A stretch of DNA of 64,000 bases from Pagrus major (GCF_040436345.1 NC_133238.1:3261267-3325266); one strand, 5' to 3'; shown: positions 1 through 8,359, counted from the stretch's first letter. Notes: generated by a model from the letters alone, not told the origin. Numbers and translations are program-made.

Positions 1-124
1 AATCAAAAACCATAATCATCAGTATATATCAAATGCAGTAAGAGAATAAGAACAATAAAATAGAAAAATAAATAAATAAAATAAAACAATTACAATAAAA
101 GCAATAAGGGGGCAAATGACAGAG
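1..124 (-). other. LINE 3' UTR portion, AT-rich
   Basis: This is the 124 bp following the ORF2 stop in element orientation. It is strongly A-rich on the plus strand, with an aaataaataaataaa-type run near 65-90, so the element RNA would be U-rich here. It shows no similarity to the tRNA array unit, so the left-hand target flank has not been reached. No gene is seen. Confidence 0.6.
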
Positions 125-3055
125 CTACTCTAAAAAAGCCTTTCTGTAAAAGTATGTTTTAAGACCTGACTTAAAAGAGGACAGTGAGTTTGCTGACCTT
201 AGCTCCATAGGCAAGGAGTTCCACAGCTGTGGGGCTCTAATAGAAAAAGCCCGATCACCTTTAGAAGCTAGGCGGGCTGTTGGAGCAGTTAGGAGGGTCA
301 ACCTAGAGGAGCGCAGGCAGCGACTGGGCTCGTAGGGTTCAAGTAGCTCTGAGATAAAAGAGGGGGCGTGGCCATGTAGGGCTTTAAAAGTAATGAGTAA
401 AAGCTTAAAATCAATCCTAAATTTAACTGGCAGCCAATGCAGGGTAGCAAGGACAGGTGTTATGTGGTCTTGTCTCCTTGTATTGGTCAAGAGCCGCGCA
501 GCTGAATTCTGGACAAGCTGGAGACGGGAGATGGCCTTTTGACTCAGTCCTGCATATAGTGAGTTGCAATAATCAAGCCTAGAGGAAACAAAAGCGTGGA
601 TAACTTTTTCAAGGTCTGCTTGGGAAAGAAAGGGTTTAACCTTAGCAATGTTTCTAATTTGCAGAAAACAGGATTGAATTACAGTAGTTATTTGTTGCTC
701 AAAACACAGCTCTGAATCAAAGATCACACCCAAGTTTCGGGCAGAGCGTTTAATGTTAGAGGACAGGGGACCAAGGTTCTTTTTTAGGTTGCTGGTTTGG
801 TTGGGGGCACCGAAGAGAATGAATTCTGTTTTGGATTCATTCAGCTGGAGGAAGTTTTGGGACATCCAACATTTAATGTCATGAAGACAGGCAAGTATTC
901 TGGCGCAGTCATCGGTGTTGTTGCCAGAAAGCGGTAAATACAGTTGTGTGTCGTCAGCGTAGAAATGAAAATTAATTTTGTGATTCTTAATAATTTCACC
1001 CAGGGGAAGCATGTATATAGAAAAAAGCAGTGGACCAAGAATTGACCCCTGGGGAACACCAGATAAAAACGGGGCTATTGATGAGGAGAAATCCCCTATC
1101 ACAACCGAAAACGATCTATCAGAGAGGTAAGAGCGAAACCAGGCAAGAGCGGTGTCATTAATGCCGACGTGATTTTCTAGGCGGTTTAAGAGGATTTCAT
1201 GATCAACAGTGTCAAATGCAGAACTTAGATCTAGTAAGATTAGGATTGAACAGGCCCCAGAATCAGCAGTGAGCAATAGGTCATTTGTGACTTTAATGAG
1301 AGCTGTTTCTGTGCTGTGGTGGGTCCGAAATCCAGATTGATATTTCTCGAAAATGCTGCAGTTATTCATATAAGTGATAAGTTGAGATGCGACACATTTT
1401 TCCAAGATTTTAGATAGAAAAGGTAAGTTTGAAATTGGTCTAAAGTTGTTTAGCACAGAAGGATCAAGGGTGGGTTTCTTCAGAAAAGGACGGACAATGG
1501 CTTTTTTGAAGCCTAGTGGGAAGGAGCCAGTGGTTAGTGAACAGTTGATAATGAACTGAATTTGAGGACTGACTGTCTGAAATACCTCTTTGAGAAATCT
1601 AGTAGGGATAGTGTCTAACTGACAGGTGGAAGAATTTAGGTGGTAAGTTAGCTCCTCTAAGTCTGACAGAGAGATTTGCTTAAAGTGGGACAGAGTTGTG
1701 GATGGTTCTGTAAGGGTGGGAAGATTTCCTGACAGGGGAGTGATGTTCCGTCTAATATCTTCTATTTTATTAATAAAGTGATGAAGAAACTGCTCACATT
1801 TTTCAGTGGAGGCTTCAATCGGCTGGTTAGATGGAGGGCTAACCACAGAGTTTATTGTTTGAAATAAAACCCTGGGGTTGTGGTAGCTGCTTGCTACGAG
1901 ATCAGAGAAGTATGAGTGCCTTGCTTGTTTAATGGCTAGTTGATAGGCGCACATAAGATTTTTTAGTTTGTCAAGCGAATCCTTCGTCTTATTGTTCTTC
2001 CATTTTCTTTCCGCTTTCCTGCGTTGCCTTTTTATACTCCTAGTGTGCTCATTAAGCCAAGGGAGGGCATTCTGTTTAGTTTGTTTACTTTTGACGGGGG
2101 CAATTTCATTAAGGACTGTCAAACACGTGCTATTAAAATGATCCAGCAGATCATCTACCGATTCATTTTTGTGGTTCGGGCTGTTCCTGGTAGGTGCAGC
2201 TAAAAACATACTGTTGAAGTGGCTAGCCGATTCAGAATTAAAAAAACGAGAATGGGTACAAGTAGAAGGTTTGACAGCAGGAGGCAGAAGGAAAGTATGA
2301 AAGATGACAGCTTTGTGATCGGAAACATTAAAATCAAGTAATTCAAAATTATCAAGGGAGACACAGTGAGACAATACAAGATCTAAAGTATGCCCCTTGT
2401 TGTGAGTTGGACTTTTGACCAGTTGCTCAAGATTAAATGACTCCAGGAGAGTAATGAAATCTGTGGTAAAGCAAGACGTGGTGGGACAACAGACGTGAAT
2501 ATTAAAATCGCCTACAATAAGTACTTTGTCATAGTTGGGCATAATTGAAGAAAGAAATTCAGAGAATTCTTGGATGAAGATGGTGTTCGTCTTAGGTGGC
2601 CTATAGATTAACACACACAGTATAGGATGTTGGCCATTTAACAGAAAACCCAGAGACTCAAAGGAGGAGAAGGTATTGAGGGAGACAGATGAGCATTTAA
2701 AGTTGTTATTAAAGATAACAGCTACCCCACCTCCACGACCAGACAGTCTGGGTTGGCTGAGACATGAATAGTTGGGGGGGCATGTTTCAGTAAGTGGAAT
2801 GGTGTAACCAGGACTTAACCAGGACTCTGTGATAAAGAAGAAATCAATATTGTTAGACATGATTAGATCTTGGCACAAGAAGGACTTGTTTGCAAGAGAC
2901 CTGACATTAAGAAGACAGAAAACTGCAGCTGCAGCATGGCTGTGGATGGCCTTAGTTGAAGAGAGTGAAAGATGGTGATCTGGAGCAGGTTTGGGCTTAT
3001 ATGTTACAGAGAGTGGAATGGGAACTAAATTTGGTCGTATAGTGAGATTTTTCAT
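125..3055 (-). CDS. LINE ORF2: AP endonuclease / reverse transcriptase (976 aa)
   Basis: This protein would nick target DNA and reverse-transcribe the element RNA at the nick (target-primed reverse transcription). The N-terminal AP-like endonuclease (about residues 46-255) shows N50 in LLNVRSL, E77 in ITESWL, D183 and N185 in GDFNIH, SPTHNKGHTLD at 215-225 and the closing SDH with D246/H247. The reverse transcriptase (about 500-770) shows FRPISNLPFLSK at 538-549, the catalytic D609 in LLDLSSAFD, GVPQGSILGP at 666-675 and YADD at 699-702. The C-terminal part has the LHWLPV and WNSLP blocks usual in L2/CR1 proteins, and no RNase H is seen. The length is normal for the group. No stop interrupts the frame and the catalytic residues are present. 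The first 45 residues before the endonuclease are not recognisable, so the true start could lie slightly downstream. How ORF2 is translated after ORF1 is not visible. Confidence 0.92.
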   Translation of the reverse strand: MKNLTIRPNLVPIPLSVTYKPKPAPDHHLSLSSTKAIHSHAAAAVFCLLNVRSLANKSFLCQDLIMSNNIDFFFITESWLSPGYTIPLTETCPPNYSCLSQPRLSGRGGGVAVIFNNNFKCSSVSLNTFSSFESLGFLLNGQHPILCVLIYRPPKTNTIFIQEFSEFLSSIMPNYDKVLIVGDFNIHVCCPTTSCFTTDFITLLESFNLEQLVKSPTHNKGHTLDLVLSHCVSLDNFELLDFNVSDHKAVIFHTFLLPPAVKPSTCTHSRFFNSESASHFNSMFLAAPTRNSPNHKNESVDDLLDHFNSTCLTVLNEIAPVKSKQTKQNALPWLNEHTRSIKRQRRKAERKWKNNKTKDSLDKLKNLMCAYQLAIKQARHSYFSDLVASSYHNPRVLFQTINSVVSPPSNQPIEASTEKCEQFLHHFINKIEDIRRNITPLSGNLPTLTEPSTTLSHFKQISLSDLEELTYHLNSSTCQLDTIPTRFLKEVFQTVSPQIQFIINCSLTTGSFPLGFKKAIVRPFLKKPTLDPSVLNNFRPISNLPFLSKILEKCVASQLITYMNNCSIFEKYQSGFRTHHSTETALIKVTNDLLLTADSGACSILILLDLSSAFDTVDHEILLNRLENHVGINDTALAWFRSYLSDRSFSVVIGDFSSSIAPFLSGVPQGSILGPLLFSIYMLPLGEIIKNHKINFHFYADDTQLYLPLSGNNTDDCARILACLHDIKCWMSQNFLQLNESKTEFILFGAPNQTSNLKKNLGPLSSNIKRSARNLGVIFDSELCFEQQITTVIQSCFLQIRNIAKVKPFLSQADLEKVIHAFVSSRLDYCNSLYAGLSQKAISRLQLVQNSAARLLTNTRRQDHITPVLATLHWLPVKFRIDFKLLLITFKALHGHAPSFISELLEPYEPSRCLRSSRLTLLTAPTARLASKGDRAFSIRAPQLWNSLPMELRSANSLSSFKSGLKTYFYRKAFLE

Positions 3056-3196
3056 GCAGCTGTGTTGGGAGGTGACACGATTAAGTGAGATCCTGGTGGG
3101 TATATTTTGTAGGGAAAAATCAGCAGGACCCAGAGGGAGATGCTCTTCATTTTGGTTGGGAGTGGCTTCTTGAGCAGGGTCATGCTGAGGTGTGTA
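3056..3196 (-). other. LINE inter-ORF spacer
   Basis: This is a 141-bp gap between the ORF1 stop and the ORF2 start in element orientation. No coding potential or structural motif was recognised. A small plus-strand open frame across it is a shadow of the element. Confidence 0.6.
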
Positions 3197-4360
3197 TCAG
3201 TCTGAGTTAAAAGCAATATGGTTTAAGAAATTTTGCGTGAGTTGTTTGGTGCCTTTTTGGTTTGGATGCAGTCCATCAGGTTTGTAGAGGTCGTGTCTGG
3301 TCCAAAAATAGTCAAAGTTACTGATAAAGCCATGCCCAGTAGCTGTACAAAAGGATTTCAACCATTTATGTACACTGTATAAGCGACTGAAGCGTTCAGG
3401 GCTCTTTGAAGTAGTGGGAATGGGACCAGAGAAAATGCAGATTTTGCCAAGGCTCTGAATTGTGACCGCAAGAGACTCTAGTTGATCGCGAAGTGCAATT
3501 GATTGTCTGAGCATAACATCATTTGTGCACACATGTACAATCAGTGTGTGGGCCGAAGGGTGGAGGTCTGTGAGCACTGGGATCAGTTCATTAAGATCCG
3601 CAGCTTTGGCACCAGGGAGACAGTAGGTGATTGCGCCAGGAAGCACAATGGATCTTGTTATGGAGTCACCAATGATAAGGATCTCAGGTTGTCTGTTCTT
3701 GCAACCATCACTGTAGACAGAGAGCTTGGAGGAGTGATGTTGCAGCATGCCACTAGGGGCGGTAGCTGGGATTTCGCTCTGGCCAGGAGGATTGATTGAG
3801 ATAAGTGCATCTGGTGGGTGACTGCTTCCGATGACGTCATCACTGGCCGCCGCTGTTTGTGGTGCTCCGCTGGGCAGGTGAGACGATGGCAGTGGACCAG
3901 GGCGAACACATTCGGAATTCAGAGCGATAGGGGGGGAAAAACACCGACGGCGTTTTCCATGAGATTCGGTACTTGTTGGAGATGAACGACGCTTTCCTTT
4001 CAAATTGGAGCGAGTTGGGATTAGCTGCTCCGGGGCAGTCGATGGAGCCGCTAGCTCTGTTAGCTTTTCCAGCGGCGAAAAAAAGTTTGATAGTGGAAGA
4101 GAGTCGTCGACTCCATCTGGTGAGTAGAGCGGGAGAGAAATCCGTCCTCGTTTCTTCGTGACTGACGCCCAGGACTGAGGACAAACACCCGATGGGCCTG
4201 GGTTTTCGGTCGGACTGGCTGGGCCGTGAGGAGCGTCCTGCTGTAGCGCATCTAGCCGGGAGAGGAGCAGAGTTTGCCGCTGAAGGACGACATCTAGGAG
4301 GTTCTCGATGTGGTGAAGTTCAGACCTCAGGCTGGACAGGCTGGACAGCCCGGACTCCAT
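3197..4360 (-). CDS. LINE ORF1: coiled coil plus SGNH/GDSL esterase-like domain (387 aa)
   Basis: This is probably the RNA-binding or chaperone partner protein of the LINE. Residues 1-42 are leucine-rich with heptad spacing, suggesting a short coiled coil for self-association. A low-complexity, proline/serine-rich linker follows, with basic clusters (KGKRR at 121-125, KRRR at 136-139) that resemble a nuclear-localisation or nucleic-acid-binding patch. Residues 226-387 form an SGNH hydrolase-like domain: block I is IIGDS with nucleophile S233, block III is CTND at 278-281 and block V is DGLHPN with D362 and H365. Block III normally begins with Gly and here has Cys, so catalysis is not certain. 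Esterase-type ORF1 proteins are known from CR1 and fish L2 elements. No zinc knuckle is seen. ORF1 precedes ORF2 on the same strand. Confidence 0.88.
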   Translation of the reverse strand: MESGLSSLSSLRSELHHIENLLDVVLQRQTLLLSRLDALQQDAPHGPASPTENPGPSGVCPQSWASVTKKRGRISLPLYSPDGVDDSLPLSNFFSPLEKLTELAAPSTAPEQLIPTRSNLKGKRRSSPTSTESHGKRRRCFSPPIALNSECVRPGPLPSSHLPSGAPQTAAASDDVIGSSHPPDALISINPPGQSEIPATAPSGMLQHHSSKLSVYSDGCKNRQPEILIIGDSITRSIVLPGAITYCLPGAKAADLNELIPVLTDLHPSAHTLIVHVCTNDVMLRQSIALRDQLESLAVTIQSLGKICIFSGPIPTTSKSPERFSRLYSVHKWLKSFCTATGHGFISNFDYFWTRHDLYKPDGLHPNQKGTKQLTQNFLNHIAFNSD

Positions 4361-4551
4361 TTGGGTAAGTCGAGGTGTTCTCGATTCAGTAGAAGAGTGC
4401 CGTTTTGCTTCCTTCTGGATCTCCGGATTGGGCTGCCAGTTTGTCTGTTCAGTTTCCCTGAGTTACCCTGTAGTGGCTTCTTCTTCGTTTTGCACTGTAT
4501 CAGTATGCATCCATTGCTGGTGATTGAGTACCTACTGCTGCTTACGAAGAA
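4361..4551 (-). promoter_or_regulatory. LINE 5' UTR, putative internal promoter region
   Basis: This is 191 bp upstream of ORF1 in element orientation, ending exactly where array sequence begins. Non-LTR elements usually carry a promoter here, but I recognise no specific motif. It lies head-to-head with the first tRNA-Leu, whose 5' end is 60 bp beyond the junction. It may be complete or slightly 5'-truncated. Confidence 0.5.
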
Positions 4552-4611
4552 GTAATGTACCGTCTGCCCGTACACTTTGGAATTTCCCCTGAAAGACAAA
4601 AGCCTTTTAAG

Positions 4612-4694
4612 GTCAGGATGGCCGAGCGGTCTAAGGCGCTGCGTTCAGGTCGCAGTCTCCCCTGGAGGCGTGGGTTTGAATCCCACTTCTGACA
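4612..4694 (+). tRNA. trnal-cag: tRNA-Leu (anticodon CAG), unit 1, T-loop variant
   Basis: This is an 83-nt class II tRNA reading CUG codons. The acceptor stem GTCAGGA pairs with TTCTGAC (one G-T wobble) with discriminator A. The anticodon arm is CTGCG/CGCAG around TTCAGGT, with anticodon CAG at 4646-4648. A long variable arm (CTCC/GGAG) confirms the Leu/Ser class. Box A is TGGCCGAGCGG. There is no intron and no encoded CCA, as expected for a nuclear gene. Box B reads GGTTTGAATCC because position 56 (4677) is T, not the near-universal C; that loses the G19-C56 tertiary pair and weakens box B, so this edge copy may be poorly transcribed or unstable. A T5 run follows at 4702-4706. Confidence 0.85.
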
Positions 4695-4701
4695 TGCCGT
4701 G

Positions 4702-4706
4702 TTTTT
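4702..4706 (+). terminator. Pol III terminator (T5) of tRNA-Leu, representative
   Basis: A TTTTT run starts 8 nt after the tRNA 3' end. It recurs at the same offset in all units except 14, 23 and 34. Confidence 0.85.
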
Positions 4707-5269
4707 CACTGGAACTGTTTCTTCTAACGTGATATCTGGAAAGAAAAGTCGGCAATATATGCGTGTTGGCAGTTCTGACATAACCCCTGTACAAGGCGCA
4801 ACGTTATTCATTTCTGTTTGCGCACTTTGTTCCCTGAGCAAAGAATAGTCTCGTTTGTCTTTCTCAACTTGCCTTTTTATTGGAGCTTTGGTCCCGCCGC
4901 AATTAATAGCAGTCAATCACGGTCCCGACTTTTGAGTTTGTATGCGAAAGGCCAGTGGGTCAACAATCTCGAGCTGTGAGGTGTAAACTTGCCAGTTTGT
5001 TGTTGTCTCCAGTAGCCCTATTTGGTGCTGGATTAATTGTTTGTGGGATTTCCTTGAGAACAATGTCTAAAGTTGGCATTTCCCACAGCTGCTGTCGACT
5101 GTGACCAGTCAGCTAACTAATTCAAGTAAGTTGGCGCGTAAAGTTAGCATTTTTAACGTGTTATCTTCTGTGTCACTGGTATTGATGCATGCCTTCTTTG
5201 TAGTACATGAGAAAGACGCAATAACACGTTCCAAAAGCGTTCTACAGCGATCACGGGGAGCTCTTCTGA

Positions 5270-5341
5270 GGTTCCATGGTGTAATGGTTAGCACTCTGGA
5301 CTCTGAATCCAGCGATCCGAGTTCAAATCTCGGTGGGACCT
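5270..5341 (+). tRNA. trnaq-cug: tRNA-Gln (anticodon CTG), unit 1
   Basis: This is a 72-nt class I tRNA reading CAG codons. The acceptor GGTTCCA pairs with TGGGACC, with one T-G wobble at 4-69 where human tRNA-Gln-CTG has T-A from memory. The discriminator is T, as in vertebrate tRNA-Gln. The anticodon stem CTGGA/TCCAG holds loop CTCTGAA, with anticodon CTG at 5303-5305. Box A is TGGTGTAATGG and box B is AGTTCAAATCT, both normal for this isoacceptor. No intron and no encoded CCA. A T4 run (5344-5347) follows. The 5' flank has C at 5254 where most units have G. Confidence 0.95.
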
Positions 5342-5343
5342 GG

Positions 5344-5347
5344 TTTT
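5344..5347 (+). terminator. Pol III terminator (T4) of tRNA-Gln, representative
   Basis: A minimal TTTT run lies 3 nt after the tRNA 3' end, at the same offset in every unit examined. Confidence 0.75.
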
Positions 5348-5352
5348 AAATG

Positions 5353-5383
5353 TTACAGGGCCTCGTGGGCGTTCCCACTGTAA
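5353..5383 (+). other. Predicted stem-loop just after the tRNA-Gln terminator (unit 1, recurs in every unit)
   Basis: TTACAG (5353-5358) can pair with CTGTAA (5378-5383), and inside it TGGG (5366-5369) with CCCA (5374-5377) around a CGTT tetraloop. The 7-nt one-sided bulge GGCCTCG contains the G/A site that differs in units 10, 17, 18 and 29, so no paired base is altered there. Its function is unknown; it could equally be chance DNA symmetry. Confidence 0.45.
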
Positions 5384-6053
5384 ACCATAAGGTGGCAACA
5401 CAGTTGTTCCAGGTACCCCTAAGTCCCGATACGAGCAGGTGTTCACTGTCGTCCAATCAACCCTAGAGACTTGGGATTCCAAATGTGATAGAAGAGGAAG
5501 GAGTGAAATGGATTCCAGTTACATTATTTGTGCACACTTTGGATTCTGTCTCATTCTCACCACAAAAGTGAGGCTTCACCGAACTTGCTGCGTCTGGGTG
5601 TCTGTGCTCATTGTTGAAAGGCCAGCATACTGCGAGCGGTGGGGCGGTTGAACAGCCATGAAACACCGTCCGGCCAGCTTTGCTGTGTCCGAGCGTTTCT
5701 GTGACTTTCTATTGCCTGAAATGCCGTTGGGACGGTTCACTTGGCTAACGTTGGCTGAAAAGCTGATCTTCAAGTGGGAGATGCGCCAACGGTCGGGTTA
5801 ACGAGGGTGTTGAAGACGTTTCACGTCTCATCTGAAAGGACTTTTCAGTTTTTACGGCCTGGTGGGGAGGCCCTGGTTGCCTTGGTTGAAAACTTAGATA
5901 CACCAGGAGCTGGATGTCTGAAAACCGTCGCAGACATGTACAAAGAAGTTGAATAGACTACGAATGAACCAACCAGGAATGTGTGCCTGCATGTATTGTC
6001 AACGCAGCGCCTTACTGGATGACCCTGCGATACCGTAAAAGTTGAGCATTGAT

Positions 6054-6086
6054 ATGTGACAGCACAGTCGCTATAATGTGTCACAT
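6054..6086. other. Inverted repeat with TATAA in its spacer, about 70-100 bp before tRNA-Leu (representative)
   Basis: ATGTGACA (6054-6061) and TGTCACAT (6079-6086) are perfect inverted arms around 17 bp containing TATAA (6072-6076). The TATAA lies about 80 bp upstream of tRNA-Leu, farther than the roughly -30 position of upstream TATA motifs seen at some tRNA genes. In unit 1 this part has been cut off by the LINE junction. Confidence 0.4.
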
Positions 6087-6156
6087 GATGGCAGATGTAA
6101 TGTACCGTCTGCCCGTACACTTTGGAATTTCCCCTGAAAGACAAAAGCCTTTTAAG

Positions 6157-6239
6157 GTCAGGATGGCCGAGCGGTCTAAGGCGCTGCGTTCAGGTCGCAG
6201 TCTCCCCTGGAGGCGTGGGTTTGAATCCCACTTCTGACA
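6157..6239 (+). tRNA. trnal-cag: tRNA-Leu (CAG), unit 2, T-loop variant
   Basis: Same C-to-T change at tRNA position 56 (6222) as unit 1; the rest matches the Leu consensus. A short (1545-bp) unit with CTCGAG in the spacer. Confidence 0.85.
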
Positions 6240-6814
6240 TGCCGTGTTTTTCACTGGAACTGTTTCTTCTAACGTGATATCTGGAAAGAAAAGTCGGCAA
6301 TATATGCGTGTTGGCAGTTCTGACATAACCCCTGTACAAGGCGCAACGTTATTCATTTCTGTTTGCGCACTTTGTTCCCTGAGCAAAGAATAGTCTCGTT
6401 TGTCTTTCTCAACTTGCCTTTTTATTGGAGCTTTGGTCCCGCCGCAATTAATAGCAGTCAATCACGGTCCCGACTTTTGAGTTTGTATGCGAAAGGCCAG
6501 TGGGTCAACAATCTCGAGCTGTGAGGTGTAAACTTGCCAGTTTGTTGTTGTCTCCAGTAGCCCTATTTGGTGCTGGATTAATTGTTTGTGGGATTTCCTT
6601 GAGAACAATGTCTAAAGTTGGCATTTCCCACAGCTGCTGTCGACTGTGACCAGTCAGCTAACTAATTCAAGTAAGTTGGCGCGTAAAGTTAGCATTTTTA
6701 ACGTGTTATCTTCTGTGTCACTGGTATTGATGCATGCCTTCTTTGTAGTACATGAGAAAGACGCAATAACACGTTCCAAAAGCGTTCTACAGCGATCACG
6801 GGGAGCTCTTCTGA
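6240..6814 (+). other. Representative Leu-to-Gln spacer (575 bp, unit 2)
   Basis: This spacer has the same length in every unit. It begins with the T5 terminator of tRNA-Leu and holds two further T5 runs (in gcctttttatt and gcatttttaac) that could act as fail-safe Pol III stops. A ten-base G-rich patch 10-20 bp before tRNA-Gln is unusually variable between units. No additional tRNA, snRNA or 5S gene was recognised on either strand. Confidence 0.7.
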
Positions 6815-6886
6815 GGTTCCATGGTGTAATGGTTAGCACTCTGGACTCTGAATCCAGCGATCCGAGTTCAAATCTCGGTGGGACCT
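6815..6886 (+). tRNA. trnaq-cug: tRNA-Gln (CTG), unit 2
   Basis: Consensus gene. The upstream patch has C at 6799, shared only with unit 1. Confidence 0.95.
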
Positions 6887-7701
6887 GGTTTTAAATGTTA
6901 CAGGGCCTCGTGGGCGTTCCCACTGTAAACCATAAGGTGGCAACACAGTTGTTCCAGGTACCCCTAAGTCCCGATACGAGCAGGTGTTCACTGTCGTCCA
7001 ATCAACCCTAGAGACTTGGGATTCCAAATGTGATAGAAGAGGAAGGAGTGAAATGGATTCCAGTTACATTATTTGTGCACACTTTGGATTCTGTCTCATT
7101 CTCACCACAAAAGTGAGGCTTCACCGAACTTGCTGCGTCTGGGTGTCTGTGCTCATCGTTGAAAGGCCAGCATACTGCGAGCGGTGGGGCGGTTGAACAG
7201 CCATGAAACACCGTCCGGCCAGCTTTGCTGTGTCCGAGCGTTTCTGTGACTTTCTATTGCCTGAAATGCCGTTGGGACGGTTCACTTGGCTAACGTTGGC
7301 TGAAAAGCTGATCTTCAAGTGGGAGATGCGCCAACGGTCGGGTTAACGAGGGTGTTGAAGACGTTTCACGTCTCATCTGAAAGGACTTTTCAGTTTTTAC
7401 GGCCTGGTGGGGAGGCCCTGGTTGCCTTGGTTGAAAACTTAGATACACCAGGAGCTGGATGTCTGAAAACCGTCGCAGACATGTACAAAGAAGTTGAATA
7501 GACTACGAATGAACCAACCAGGAATGTGTGCCTGCATGTATTGTCAACGCAGCGCCTTACTGGATGACCCTGCGATACCGTAAAAGTTGAGCATTGATAT
7601 GTGACAGCACAGTCGCTATAATGTGTCACATGATGGCAGATGTAATGTACCGTCTGCCCGTACACTTTGGAATTTCCCCTGAAAGACAAAAGCCTTTTAA
7701 G
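6887..7701 (+). other. Representative Gln-to-Leu spacer, short form (815 bp, unit 2)
   Basis: The short form is 815 bp and the long form 832 bp. Near its start is a predicted stem-loop, in the middle a 17-bp presence/absence polymorphism, later a six-base-pair palindromic hairpin (agacgt-ttc-acgtct; 5814-5828 in unit 1), and near the end an eight-base inverted repeat enclosing TATAA. No protein motif or RNA gene was recognised. Confidence 0.65.
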
Positions 7702-7784
7702 GTCAGGATGGCCGAGCGGTCTAAGGCGCTGCGTTCAGGTCGCAGTCTCCCCTGGAGGCGTGGGTTCGAATCCCACTTCTGACA
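7702..7784 (+). tRNA. trnal-cag: tRNA-Leu (CAG), unit 3
   Basis: First copy with the intact GGTTCGAATCC box B. It opens the first long (1562-bp) unit. Confidence 0.96.
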
Positions 7785-8359
7785 TGCCGTGTTTTTCACT
7801 GGAACTGTTTCTTCTAACGTGATATCTGGAAAGAAAAGTCGGCAATATATGCGTGTTGGCAGTTCTGACATAACCCCTGTACAAGGCGCAACGTTATTCA
7901 TTTCTGTTTGCGCACTTTGTTCCCTGAGCAAAGAATAGTCTCGTTTGTCTTTCTCAACTTGCCTTTTTATTGGAGCTTTGGTCCCGCCGCAATTAATAGC
8001 AGTCAATCACGGTCCCGACTTTTGAGTTTGTATGCGAAAGGCCAGTGGGTCAACAATCTCAAGCTGTGAGGTGTAAACTTGCCAGTTTGTTGTTGTCTCC
8101 AGTAGCCCTATTTGGTGCTGGATTAATTGTTTGTGGGATTTCCTTGAGAACAATGTCTAAAGTTGGCATTTCCCACAGCTGCTGTCGACTGTGACCAGTC
8201 AGCTAACTAATTCAAGTAAGTTGGCGCGTAAAGTTAGCATTTTTAACGTGTTATCTTCTGTGTCACTGGTATTGATGCATGCCTTCTTTGTAGTACATGA
8301 GAAAGACGCAATAACACGTTCCAAAAGCGTTCTACAGCGATCAGGGGGAGCTCTTCTGA

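Larger units (their letters stand above)
1..4551 (-). mobile_element. L2-like (CR1 group) LINE, two-ORF non-LTR retrotransposon, 3' end outside window
   Basis: The element reads right to left: a short 5' UTR (4361-4551), ORF1 with an SGNH esterase domain, a 141-bp inter-ORF gap (3056-3196), ORF2 with endonuclease and reverse transcriptase, then an AT-rich 3' part running out at base 1. Esterase-type ORF1, AP-type endonuclease, a YADD reverse transcriptase and no RNase H are what the CR1/L2 group shows; the ORF2 motif wording (ITESWL, YADDTQLY, WNSLP near the C-terminus) is closest to fish L2 elements as I know them. Both ORFs are open, which suggests a young and possibly once-active copy. The right boundary is set by where sequence shared with all later array units begins (4552). 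A target-site duplication cannot be checked because the 3' end is not visible. Whether the 5' UTR is full length is unknown. Confidence 0.88.

Noticed and set aside
841-1059. Second minus-strand open frame inside LINE ORF2
   Set aside because: It is an alternate-frame shadow of the reverse transcriptase region.
3503-4161. Plus- and minus-strand small open frames across LINE ORF1
   Set aside because: They are shadows of ORF1 without domains of their own.
1-4551. LTR retroelement
   Set aside because: The endonuclease is AP-type, ORF1 is an esterase, and there are no LTRs, gag, protease, integrase or envelope.
4310-4555. Possible plus-strand gene across the LINE 5' end
   Set aside because: It has no homology I recognise, spans the LINE/array junction and is antisense to ORF1 and its 5' UTR.
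4612-5341. tRNA-derived SINEs
   Set aside because: There are no SINE bodies, A/T tails or target duplications. The copies sit head-to-tail at fixed spacing with good cloverleaf folds.
6240-7701. Extra small RNA gene (5S, U6, additional tRNA) in the spacers
   Set aside because: A scan of both strands for box A/B pairs and for familiar 5S or snRNA sequence found nothing convincing; only T runs and small palindromes.
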